Shown piece after piece: positions 56,926-64,000 of a stretch of DNA of 64,000 bases; the first letter of the stretch is position 1; the number at the start of each line of letters is the position of its first letter. The notes beneath the pieces were generated by a model that did not search any database, had not been told where the DNA came from, and saw nothing but the letters and a program-made list of their open reading frames with translations. Origin of the DNA: Microbacterium barkeri (GTDB taxonomy: Bacteria; Actinomycetota; Actinomycetes; Actinomycetales; Microbacteriaceae). The stretch lies in assembly GCF_027921765.1 (NCBI RefSeq), contig NZ_BSEJ01000003.1:62001-126000 (forward strand). The letters are read 5' to 3'. The position numbers were made by a program, and so were the translations under genes.

Positions 56926-58353
56926 ATGCTCAACATGGCCGCCGGTCTCGCGCGCCTCGGCGACCTCGCGGCGTCGCCCGTGGTCGCGACCCTCGCGCAG
57001 GCGTTCGCCGATGCGGGCCACGACCTCGCGGTCGTCGGCGGACCCGTGCGCGACGCCCTCCTCGGGCGGACGACGAACGACCTCGACTTCACGACCGACG
57101 CGCGCCCCGACGACATCCTGCGGATCGTCACGCCGGTGTCCTCCGCGCAGTGGGACATCGGCCGGGCGTTCGGCACGATCGGCGCGCGCGTGCAGGGCGA
57201 GCAGGTCGAGATCACGACCTACCGGGCCGACAGCTACGACGGCGAGACGCGCAAGCCGACCGTCGAGTTCGGCGACACCCTCGAGGCCGACCTCACGCGA
57301 CGCGACTTCACGGTGAACGCGATGGCGCTGCGCGTCCCCGACGTGCGGCTCGTCGACCCGACCGGCGGCGTGGAGGACCTCGTCGCGGGCGTCCTGCGCA
57401 CGCCGATCGATCCGCGGGTCAGCTTCGGAGACGACCCGCTGCGCATGCTGCGCGCCGCCCGCTTCTCCGCGCAGCTCGGCTTCGCGATCGAGGAGGGCAC
57501 GCTCGCGGCGATCGCCGACCTGCGCGAGACGCTCGCGATCGTGAGCCCCGAGCGCGTCCAGGGCGAGCTGACCCGCCTCCTCCAGACCGACGACCCCGTG
57601 CGCGGGCTGCGCGTCCTCGTCGAGACGGGCCTCATCGACCAGTTCCTCCCCGAGATCCCCGCGCTGCGCCTCGAGGTCGACGAGCACCACCACCACAAGG
57701 ACGTCTACGAGCACTCCCTCACCGTGCTCGCGCAGGCCATCGAGCACGAGCGCGCGCGCCATCCGGACGCCGAGCCCGATGTGAAGCTGCGCCTCGCCGC
57801 CCTCCTGCACGACATCGGCAAGCCGCGCACCCGCAAGCTGGAGCCCGGCGGAGCCGTCTCGTTCCACCACCACGACCTCGTCGGCGCGCGGATGGCGAAG
57901 AAGCGGCTGCAGGCGCTGCGCTACGACGGCGAGACGATCGGCTCGGTCTCGAAGCTCATCGAGCTGCATCTGCGCTTCTTCGGCTACGCCGAGGGCGCGT
58001 GGACGGATTCCGCCGTGCGCCGCTACGTGCGCGACGCGGGCGACGAGCTTGAGCGCCTGCACATCCTCACCCGCGCCGACGTCACGACGCGCAACCGCCG
58101 CAAGGCCGCGCGTCTCGCGCACGCGTACGACGACATCGAAGCGCGCATCGCGGCTCTCCGCGAGCAGGAGGAGCTCGACGCCATCCGGCCCGACCTCGAC
58201 GGGAACGAGATCCAGCGGATCCTCGACGTGGGCCCGGGCCCGGTGGTCGGCCAGGCGTACCGGTTCCTGCTCGACCTGCGCCTGGATGAGGGCGCGCTGG
58301 GCCCCGAGGAGGCCGAGCGACGGCTCCGTGCGTGGTGGGCCGAGCAGGGCTGA
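56926..58353 (+). CDS. CCA-adding tRNA nucleotidyltransferase
   Basis: This enzyme adds CCA to tRNA 3' ends; CCA is not encoded in the two tRNA genes in this window. The nucleotidyltransferase head is 'VVGGPVRDALLGRTTNDLDFTT' with the GG and DxD parts intact, then 'RRDFTVNAMAL' and 'GDDPLRMLRAARF'. An HD domain follows ('LLHDIGKPRT'). 475 aa. TACCCT ends seven bases before the ATG at 56926, so it is likely leaderless. Neighbour of DUF6049-murJ in other actinobacteria. Confidence 0.94.
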   Translation: MLNMAAGLARLGDLAASPVVATLAQAFADAGHDLAVVGGPVRDALLGRTTNDLDFTTDARPDDILRIVTPVSSAQWDIGRAFGTIGARVQGEQVEITTYRADSYDGETRKPTVEFGDTLEADLTRRDFTVNAMALRVPDVRLVDPTGGVEDLVAGVLRTPIDPRVSFGDDPLRMLRAARFSAQLGFAIEEGTLAAIADLRETLAIVSPERVQGELTRLLQTDDPVRGLRVLVETGLIDQFLPEIPALRLEVDEHHHHKDVYEHSLTVLAQAIEHERARHPDAEPDVKLRLAALLHDIGKPRTRKLEPGGAVSFHHHDLVGARMAKKRLQALRYDGETIGSVSKLIELHLRFFGYAEGAWTDSAVRRYVRDAGDELERLHILTRADVTTRNRRKAARLAHAYDDIEARIAALREQEELDAIRPDLDGNEIQRILDVGPGPVVGQAYRFLLDLRLDEGALGPEEAERRLRAWWAEQG

Positions 58354-58366
58354 GCCGCGTCGGCAC

Positions 58367-58454
58367 GCCTCACAGTCAGCTCCAAACTGGTGCAATAGGC
58401 TCGGGAAGACTTCCCCCAGGCCGCATGGCGCCGCCACGAACTGCACTGTGAGGC
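58367..58454. repeat. 10-bp inverted repeat flanking the glycosyltransferase leader
   Basis: GCCTCACAGT (58367-58376) and ACTGTGAGGC (58445-58454) are perfect reverse complements 68 nt apart. Between them is a -10-like TAGGCT (58396-58401). It could be a looping operator or a leader RNA fold. Confidence 0.4.
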
Positions 58455-58458
58455 ATCC

Positions 58459-59643
58459 GTGACCACTTCCGCGTCCGACCGACTGACCATCCTGCTCGGG
58501 TGCGACACGTTCTCGCCCGACATCAACGGGGCGGCCCGGTTCGCGGAGCGCCTCGCCGCGGGTCTCGTCCAGCGCGGACACGACGTGCACGTGAGCGCGC
58601 CGAACACCGCGTGGAAGCGCACGGCGCCGCGCACCGAGGTCATCGAGGGCCAGCCGATGACCCTGCACCGGCTGCCGTCGGTGCACCTGTGGTGGCACGA
58701 GTGGCTCCGATTCGTGTGGCCGTGGCGCTCGAAGCACTACGCGCGCCAGGTCCTCGACGCCGTGAAGCCCGACGTCGTGCACATCCAGTCGCACATCGTC
58801 ATCGGCCGCGGCCTCGCCCGCGAGGCGCGCAAGCGCGGCATCCCCGTGATCGCCACGAACCACGTGATGCCCGAGAACATCGTCGACTCGACGAAGCTGC
58901 CGCCGGCCCTCAACCGCCTCCTCGTCAAGCTCGCGTGGGACGACGCCAAGCGCACGTTCGACCTCACCGCGGCGGTCACGACCCCGACGCGCAAGGCCGC
59001 CGACTTCCTCGAGACGACGATCGACATCGCCGGCGTCATCCCCATCAGCTGCGGTATCGACAAGTCGCAGTACACGGCCGACCTCTCCCCCCGCACCGAG
59101 AACCGCGTCGTGTTCGTGGGGCGCATCACGACCGAGAAGCACGTGGACGTGCTCCTCCGCGCGATCGCGCGTCTCGATCCCGCCCTCGACGTCAAGCTCG
59201 ACCTCGTCGGCGACGGCGACCAGCGCCCGCTGCTCGAGCGGCTCGCCGACGAGCTGGGGATCGCCGACCGCGTGACGTTCTTCGGCCACACGACCGACGA
59301 GGTGCTGCGCGACGCGCTCACGCGCGCCTCGGTGTTCGCGATCGCCTCGATCGCCGAGCTGCAGTCGATCGCCACCATGGAGGCCATGGCGTCCGGTCTG
59401 CCCGTCGTGGCGGCGAACGCGGTCGCACTCCCGCACCTCGTGCACGAGGGCGAGAACGGCTACCTCTTCGAGCCGGGCGACGTCGACGCGCTCGCGGCGC
59501 GGCTGACGGATGTGCTCACCGCAGCTCCCGAGGAGCGCGAGCGCATGCAGAGGGCATCCCTGCGGATGGTCGAGGCCCACGACATCACGCGCACGCTCGA
59601 CACGTTCGAGGCGCTGTACCGGGGCGAAGCGCTCCCCGCCTGA
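58459..59643 (+). CDS. GT4-family glycosyltransferase
   Basis: This is a GT-B-fold glycosyltransferase of 394 aa. The N-terminal domain begins 'ILLGCDTFSPDINGAARFAERLAAGL', typical of mannosyl- and glucosyltransferases acting on lipid or sugar acceptors. The donor-side E-x7-E is 'ELQSIATMEAMASG', and 'VVFVGRITTEKHVD' starts the second Rossmann half. GTG 58459 with GAGG upstream. It is followed after 4 nt by a second GT4 gene, so the two probably build one glycolipid or polymer. Confidence 0.92.
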   Translation: MTTSASDRLTILLGCDTFSPDINGAARFAERLAAGLVQRGHDVHVSAPNTAWKRTAPRTEVIEGQPMTLHRLPSVHLWWHEWLRFVWPWRSKHYARQVLDAVKPDVVHIQSHIVIGRGLAREARKRGIPVIATNHVMPENIVDSTKLPPALNRLLVKLAWDDAKRTFDLTAAVTTPTRKAADFLETTIDIAGVIPISCGIDKSQYTADLSPRTENRVVFVGRITTEKHVDVLLRAIARLDPALDVKLDLVGDGDQRPLLERLADELGIADRVTFFGHTTDEVLRDALTRASVFAIASIAELQSIATMEAMASGLPVVAANAVALPHLVHEGENGYLFEPGDVDALAARLTDVLTAAPEERERMQRASLRMVEAHDITRTLDTFEALYRGEALPA

Positions 59644-59647
59644 CGCC

Positions 59648-60865
59648 GTGCACATCGTCATCTTCGGCGACCAGCACGTCGAGACGCTGGGCGGGGCGCA
59701 GGTCTCGACGCGGCTGCAGCGCAGCTTCCTCGAGCGGGCGGGTCACGTCGTCACCGTCGTCGCGCCCCGGCGCTGGTCGCGCGACCCCGTGAACCGCGAC
59801 GACCCCGCCTACCTCGACCTGCCGTCCGTGCCCGTCACGTGGGACCGTGAGTACTCGTTCGCCTGGCCGGGTGCCTCGGCCGACGCGTTCATCGACCACG
59901 CGCTGACCCGCCGGGTCGCCCAGGGCACGCCGCTGCCCGACCTCGTGCACGTCCAGGCCGACTTCTGGGGCGCGTTCCTGGGGCATCGCCTCGCGCGCCG
60001 GCTCCGGGTTCCGGTCGTGCACACCATGCACAACCGGGTCGACGTCGGCATCGAGGCGACCGCGCCCTTCCCGGGTCTCGTCCTCCGGGCGCTCAACGCG
60101 TGGCGACGGCGCGCCCTGCCCGGCTCAGGACCGGGCGACGACGGATGGGCGTACCTGCGCGGCCTCGCGCGCGGTGCGTCGGCGGTGACGGCGCCGTCGC
60201 GCCACTTCGCGCGGCGGCTCGAGGAGCACGGGGTCTTCGCGCCCGTCGACGTCGTGTGGAACGGCATCGACGACGACGTCCGCGCGCGCGTGCTGCAGGC
60301 CGCCCCGATCCTCCGCGCCCCCGGGCGTCCGCGCTTCGTGTGGCTCGGGCGCATGTCGCCCGAGAAGCGGCTCCTCCCCGCGCTCGAGGCCTTCGCCGAC
60401 GCCGGCGTGCGCGCCGAGCTGGAGGTCATCGGCGGGGGCTTCGAACTTGAGAAGGCGCGGCGACTCGTGGCGCAGCGGGGGCTCGGCGACCGCGTGCGGT
60501 TCGCCGGCCGGCTCCCCTACGAGCAGACTCTCGCGCGCATCGCTGCCGCCGACGCCCTCATCCAGACCTCGATCGGCTTCGAGACCCAGGGCATGACGCC
60601 GTTCGAGGCAGCGACCCTCGGCACGCCGTCGATCATCAGCGACCCCGACATCGCGGGCGAGTTCGACGGCGGCATCTGGGCGGTGCCCGCGCCCGACGAC
60701 GAGCCGGGCCGGATCGCGGCGCTCGCCGCGGCCATCCGCACCGCCGCCGACGACATCGCGGCCGGGACCGCGCCCGTCCCGACCGAGCGCGTCGCCCACG
60801 AGTTCCTGCAGTCGTCGCGCACGGCGGCGATGGTCGAGGTCTACGAGCGCGTGCTCGGCCGCTGA
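59648..60865 (+). CDS. GT4-family glycosyltransferase
   Basis: This 405-aa GT-B enzyme begins 'HIVIFGDQHVETLGGAQVSTRLQRSFL'-like family N-terminus, whose core 'GGAQVSTR' is the loop near the donor phosphate. 'RFVWLGRMSPEKRLLPAL' opens the C-terminal half and E-x7-E is 'ETQGMTPFEAATLG'. GTG 59648 lies 4 nt after the previous gene. The acceptor is not known. Its stop is one base from the stop of a convergent small gene. Confidence 0.91.
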   Translation: MHIVIFGDQHVETLGGAQVSTRLQRSFLERAGHVVTVVAPRRWSRDPVNRDDPAYLDLPSVPVTWDREYSFAWPGASADAFIDHALTRRVAQGTPLPDLVHVQADFWGAFLGHRLARRLRVPVVHTMHNRVDVGIEATAPFPGLVLRALNAWRRRALPGSGPGDDGWAYLRGLARGASAVTAPSRHFARRLEEHGVFAPVDVVWNGIDDDVRARVLQAAPILRAPGRPRFVWLGRMSPEKRLLPALEAFADAGVRAELEVIGGGFELEKARRLVAQRGLGDRVRFAGRLPYEQTLARIAAADALIQTSIGFETQGMTPFEAATLGTPSIISDPDIAGEFDGGIWAVPAPDDEPGRIAALAAAIRTAADDIAAGTAPVPTERVAHEFLQSSRTAAMVEVYERVLGR

Positions 60866-60866
60866 C

Positions 60867-61019
60867 TCATCCCTGCACGGGGTTCACGCCGGCCGTGTGC
60901 GCACGGGTCGCGTCGGCTTCGGACCCGTCCGAGGGCGCGCCGCCGCCCGGGAGCACCGCCGCGGCGACGGCAGCTCCCGCGGCGACGACAAGGGCGGTGA
61001 CGATGATGACGACGAGCAT
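60867..61019 (-). CDS. Small single-pass membrane protein, 50 aa
   Basis: This very short gene has one N-terminal hydrophobic span ('MLVVIIVTALVVAAGAAVAA') and a polar tail 'GGGAPSDGSEADATRAHTAG'. TAGCGT on the minus strand (61027-61032) ends seven bases before the ATG and there is no ribosome site, fitting a leaderless start. It is convergent with the glycosyltransferase, one base between stops, and divergent from the AraC-type regulator. I do not recognise a family. Supported by promoter position and hydrophobic pattern only. Confidence 0.5.
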   Translation of the reverse strand: MLVVIIVTALVVAAGAAVAAAVLPGGGAPSDGSEADATRAHTAGVNPVQG

Positions 61020-61090
61020 GGCAGGAACGCTACGGTTGTGCGATTCCTGCCGCGAGTGGCAGGATGGCCACAGATCGTCGCATTTCTGCC
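61019..61090. promoter_or_regulatory. Array of TTCCTGCC half-sites before the AraC-type regulator
   Basis: GGCAGGAA (61019-61026), TTCCTGCC (61044-61051), GGCAGGA (61058-61064) and TTTCTGCC (61083-61090) alternate in orientation. The middle two form a TCCTGCC-6 nt-GGCAGGA palindrome. This is a likely binding region for the adjacent regulator. Confidence 0.5.
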
Positions 61091-61103
61091 AACCGGAGCG
61101 CTC

Positions 61104-62111
61104 ATGAAGACCGTCGCGTGCATCGTCCAGGAGGGGTTCGCCCCGTTCGAGTTCGGGCTGGCGTGCGAGGCGTTCGGCCTCGACCGCAGTGCCGACGGCG
61201 TGCCGAGCTTCGACTTCCGTCTCGTCTCCCCGACGCCCGGTCTTGTGGCATCCAACCTCGGGTTCTCAATCACGGTCGACGCCGACCTGTCCTTCGCCGA
61301 CGAGGCCGATCTCGTCGTCGTCACCCCGATCCCCCGGTCGTCGTGGGGCGCGGTCGACGAGCGCGTGTGCGAGGTCATCCGTCGCGCCGTCGCACGCGGA
61401 GCGTGGGTGCTCACCGTCTGCAGCGGCTCGTTCGTCGTCGCGGCTTCGGGCGTGCTCGACGGGCGCAGGGGGACGACGCACTGGATGTACGCCGACACGA
61501 TGCGGCGCATGTACCCGCGCATCGAGGTCGACCCCGACGTCCTCTTCGTGCAGGAGGGCCGCATCATCACGAGCGCGGGCACGGCGGCGGGTCTCGATGC
61601 CTGCCTGCACCTCCTTCGACAGGAGATCGGGGCCGAGCTCACGAACCAGATCGCGCGGCGGATGGTCGTCCCGCCGCAGCGCGACGGCGGCCAGGCCCAG
61701 TTCATCCTGAACCCGCTGCCGGCGGAGGCGAGCCTGTCGCTCGCGCCGGTCGCCGACTGGGCTCTCGAGAACCTCCACCGCGAGCTGCCCGTCGACGAGC
61801 TCGCGCACCGTGCGCACATGTCGCCGCGCACGTTCGCGCGGCGGTTCAAGGCCGATTTCGGCACGACGCCGGCCGCGTGGCTCGCGCGCCAGCGGGTCAT
61901 CCAGGCGCAGCGCCTGCTCGAGCGGACGGACTGGGGGCTCGACCGCATCGCGGCCGACTGCGGCTTCGGCTCGGCCGCGGTGCTGCGCCAGAACTTCTCG
62001 CGCGTGCTCGGGATCTCGCCGGCCGCGTATCGCGCGCGCTTCGCGTGCCCCGAGATGGCAGACGGCGACGAGCGGATGGCCGCAGGGGCCGATCCGCTCG
62101 TCGCCGCGTAG
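61104..62111 (+). CDS. GlxA-type AraC-family regulator with DJ-1/PfpI domain
   Basis: This 335-aa regulator has an N-terminal DJ-1/PfpI (class I amidotransferase-like) sensor domain at residues 1-190, with Cys106 in the nucleophile elbow 'TVCSGSF'. The C-terminal AraC DNA-binding domain has two helix-turn-helix units ('VDELAHRAHMSPRTFARRFK' and 'LDRIAADCGFGSAAVLRQNF'). The ATG at 61104 is the start. The longer frame upstream runs through the operator region. The target is probably its own gene and perhaps the divergent small membrane gene. Confidence 0.93.
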   Translation: MKTVACIVQEGFAPFEFGLACEAFGLDRSADGVPSFDFRLVSPTPGLVASNLGFSITVDADLSFADEADLVVVTPIPRSSWGAVDERVCEVIRRAVARGAWVLTVCSGSFVVAASGVLDGRRGTTHWMYADTMRRMYPRIEVDPDVLFVQEGRIITSAGTAAGLDACLHLLRQEIGAELTNQIARRMVVPPQRDGGQAQFILNPLPAEASLSLAPVADWALENLHRELPVDELAHRAHMSPRTFARRFKADFGTTPAAWLARQRVIQAQRLLERTDWGLDRIAADCGFGSAAVLRQNFSRVLGISPAAYRARFACPEMADGDERMAAGADPLVAA

Positions 62112-62120
62112 CGCGGGGCG

Positions 62121-62660
62121 TCAGCTCGCGATCGAGATGATGCCGGTCAGGGCGAGCGTGATGAGGGTCGTCCAGCCGACGATCGCGATGCCCTGCCAGA
62201 AGAGGATGCGCGCGCGGCCCACGCCGGCGGCGGCGAGCATCGTCGCGGTGAACTGCGTCGGCAGGAGGAGCGGGCCGAGGAGGCTCACGCCAGGGACGCC
62301 GTAGCGCACGAGCGCCCGCTGGAACTTCTCCCTGCGGGGCGACGCAGCGGGGGCCGCGACGGCGGTGCCGCCTTCGGTGATCGCGCCGCCGCCCGCGGCG
62401 ACCGCCACGCGCTCGCGGTGCCGCGTCACGATCGCGCGTCGGGTGCCCGAGCCGAGGAGCACGAGCGCGGCGACGCAGAGGAAGTTGCCGATCGCGCCGG
62501 CCGCGGCGGCGATCGCCGGGTGGATGCCGCCGATGATGCCGATCGCCGCGGCGCCCTCGCCCTCGATGAACGGGACGGCGCCCGCGAGGGCGACGATGAG
62601 CGGCTGGACGAGCTCCGGGACCTGGGCGACGAGGTTCTGGAAGGTCTCGATGAGGTTCAT
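62121..62660 (-). CDS. Small multidrug-export-type membrane protein
   Basis: This 179-aa membrane protein has about four or five hydrophobic spans ('VQPLIVALAGAVPFIEGEGAAAIGII', split across two helices, and 'ILFWQGIAIVGWTTLITLAL'). The 'PFIEGEGAAAIG' and 'PTQFTATMLAAAGV' segments are the hallmarks of proteins annotated as small multidrug export or efflux in actinobacteria. AGGAG precedes the ATG at 62660. Transport activity is inferred from the family name only. Confidence 0.8.
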   Translation of the reverse strand: MNLIETFQNLVAQVPELVQPLIVALAGAVPFIEGEGAAAIGIIGGIHPAIAAAAGAIGNFLCVAALVLLGSGTRRAIVTRHRERVAVAAGGGAITEGGTAVAAPAASPRREKFQRALVRYGVPGVSLLGPLLLPTQFTATMLAAAGVGRARILFWQGIAIVGWTTLITLALTGIISIAS

Positions 62661-62785
62661 GCTGTGCTCCTGTCGGCTGTGCTGCGGAGGGGTCTCTCCG
62701 GCGATGTCTCCACTCCATCGCGCCGCGGCCGATCGCGGCAGTGCCGAGGTGTCACCGGAGTGCGGGCGAGCTGCACGCGCAGGGG

Positions 62786-62810
62786 GTGACATCTGTCACG
62801 GCCGTACTGT
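62786..62810 (+). promoter_or_regulatory. Histidine-kinase promoter with palindrome
   Basis: GTGACATCTGTCAC (62786-62799) has perfect 6-bp arms and sits over the -35 position. The -10 TACTGT (62805-62810) ends seven bases before the GTG start. It may be the operator of the cognate response regulator. Confidence 0.5.
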
Positions 62811-62817
62811 GGTGAGA

Positions 62818-63999
62818 GTGAAGGCGACATCGGGGGACGCGCGTCGGGGCGCGATCGATCTGACGCGCGGCATCGCCGCGACATGGTGGTACACGATCAG
62901 CGCGGTGATCTTCTTCGAGGCCGTGATCGCCCTGCTCTGGACGACGACCTGGGCTGTCGCGAGTGGGGCCGCGTGGCAGGGGCTCCTCGCCGGAGCCGTC
63001 GGCGTCGTCTGGGTCGCGTGCACCGTGCCCCTCCTCCTCGTGCATCGGTCGCGCAGCGAGTCGGACCCGCTCGTGGCGAAGCGCCTCGTGCCGCTCGTGC
63101 TCGTCGCGGCCGCATCGGGCGCGGTCCTCGGCGTCCTGACGCACAGCTGGCTCCTCGGCCTCCTGCTCCCCGCGCACGCCGTGGTCCTGCTCAACTGGTC
63201 TCGCGGCGTCCGCCTGCGACTCGTCATGGCGCTGACGGCTGCGCTCGCGGCGGCATGGTGGGTCGACGCGCGCGGCGGCGGGGGCATCCTCGCGGTCGAG
63301 GGGGCGCCGATGCTCGCGGCCTTCTGCGTCATGCTGCCGGGCATGGCCGTCCTGTCGCTGTGGTGGTGGGATGTGCTCGTCGCGCTCGACCGCGCGCGCG
63401 TCGCGGAGTCGCGGCTCGCGGCGACGCAGGAGCGGCTCCGAGTCGCGACCGACGTGCACGACCTCCAGGGGCACCACCTCCAGGTGATCGCGCTGCAGCT
63501 CGAGCTGGCCGAGAAGCTCATGGACCGCGGCGAGACCGGCGCGGCGCTCGAGCAGGTGCGAGCCGCGCGGGTGAGCGTCGCGGATGCCACGCAGGGCACG
63601 CGCGACCTCGCGACGCGCTTCCGGTCGGCGCCGCTGTCGGATGAGCTCGCCAACGCGCGCGACCTCCTGCAGGCCGCGGGGGTCGCGGCGGCGCTCGAGA
63701 TGCCCGCGGATGCCGACGAGGCGCCCGGCGCCGTGCTCGGGCCCGTCATCAGGGAGACCACGACCAACGTCCTGCGGCACGGCGGGGGGCGGATGGCGCG
63801 CCTCTCGCTCGCGCGCGTCGACGGCGCATGGCGCTACGAGATCGCGAACGACCGCGCAGGGGCCGCCGAGGCGCGCGACGGCGCCGGCCTCGAGGGGATC
63901 GGACGCCGTGTCGCCGAGGTCGGCGGGCGTCTCGACGTCCGACGGGACCCCGACGCGTTCGCCGTCGTGGTGGAGGTTCCCGAGGAGGTCGTCCGATGA
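62818..63999 (+). CDS. Two-component sensor histidine kinase, DesK/NarL-partner type
   Basis: This 393-aa membrane kinase has about five or six spans between residues 22 and 190, then the HisKA_3 dimerisation helix with H214 in 'ATDVHDLQGHHLQ', and a HATPase domain ('IRETTTNVLRHGG' N-box, 'GAGLEGIGRRV' G-box). GTG 62818 is chosen because TACTGT ends seven bases upstream (leaderless). The stop overlaps an ATG at 63996, where its response-regulator gene should begin. The signal is unknown; position next to the export protein is suggestive only. Confidence 0.9.
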   Translation: MKATSGDARRGAIDLTRGIAATWWYTISAVIFFEAVIALLWTTTWAVASGAAWQGLLAGAVGVVWVACTVPLLLVHRSRSESDPLVAKRLVPLVLVAAASGAVLGVLTHSWLLGLLLPAHAVVLLNWSRGVRLRLVMALTAALAAAWWVDARGGGGILAVEGAPMLAAFCVMLPGMAVLSLWWWDVLVALDRARVAESRLAATQERLRVATDVHDLQGHHLQVIALQLELAEKLMDRGETGAALEQVRAARVSVADATQGTRDLATRFRSAPLSDELANARDLLQAAGVAAALEMPADADEAPGAVLGPVIRETTTNVLRHGGGRMARLSLARVDGAWRYEIANDRAGAAEARDGAGLEGIGRRVAEVGGRLDVRRDPDAFAVVVEVPEEVVR

Positions 64000-64000
64000 T
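63996..64000 (+). CDS. Start of the next gene, probably the cognate response regulator
   Basis: Only ATGAT is visible, overlapping the kinase stop as ATGA. The identity is inferred from the usual kinase-regulator order. Confidence 0.3.

Overview
The window looks like the replication-origin region of a high-GC actinobacterium, most likely a Microbacteriaceae member (Microbacterium-like). This is inferred from the gene order dnaA-oriC-dnaN-recF-dciA-gyrB-gyrA on one side and rpmH-rnpA-yidD-yidC-jag-rsmG-parA-parB on the other, the MoeZ-type 'YRDLYP' variant of the ThiF/MoeB fold, the strong G/C bias at third codon positions, and many genes that appear to be leaderless. No phage, transposase, integrase, CRISPR array or rRNA gene is visible.

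Layout. 1-4.76 kb: thiamine operon thiC-thiO-thiS-thiG-thiF/moeZ (minus strand), headed by a promoter and a TPP riboswitch; the last gene runs off the left edge. 4.77-7.62 kb: pantothenate operon (DUF2520 candidate ketopantoate reductase, panC, panD, panB), every junction an ATGA overlap. 7.8-11.9 kb: a Nudix gene, then a sugar oxidoreductase/isomerase pair divergent from a LacI regulator. 12.4-12.6 kb: tRNA-Ala(TGC) and tRNA-Ile(GAT). 12.7-17.8 kb: a zinc ABC importer locus (azt type) with two AztD-like propeller lipoproteins around the substrate-binding protein, driven from one divergent Zur-box promoter region. 17.8-28 kb: DUF3566, gyrA, gyrB, dciA, recF, dnaN, oriC, dnaA. 28.1-35.3 kb: rpmH to rsmG, an extra methyltransferase, a 1.25-kb centromere with eight parS-type sites, then parA-parB. 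35.3-37.6 kb: VOC protein, SDR, Rho_N protein and a hypothetical. 37.6-39.0 kb: trxA/trxB. 39.1-46.9 kb: LacI, sugar ABC importer, GH42 beta-galactosidase, PadR and an alpha/beta hydrolase. 47.2-51.1 kb: murJ and DUF6049. 51.2-54.6 kb: LacI, galT and galK. 54.6-58.4 kb: Hsp20 with HspR- and HrcA-type operators, a methyltransferase and the CCA-adding enzyme gene. 58.5-64 kb: two GT4 glycosyltransferases, a 50-aa membrane protein, a GlxA-type AraC regulator, a small export protein, and a histidine kinase whose response-regulator gene starts at the right edge.

How it fits together. The backbone follows the conserved actinobacterial origin order, with three apparent insertions: the azt locus between DUF3566 and the tRNA pair, and two galactose/galactoside modules around murJ-DUF6049. 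The two modules complement each other: one supplies uptake and beta-galactosidase, the other GalT and GalK. Their LacI regulators have adjacent operators of the same shape (TGTTnACGnnAACA), so they may be co-regulated. Several palindromic elements recur in intergenic gaps, including a two-copy family with GAGACTAGC/GCTAGTCTC ends and a three-copy CGCTCGCTCAA-type repeat.
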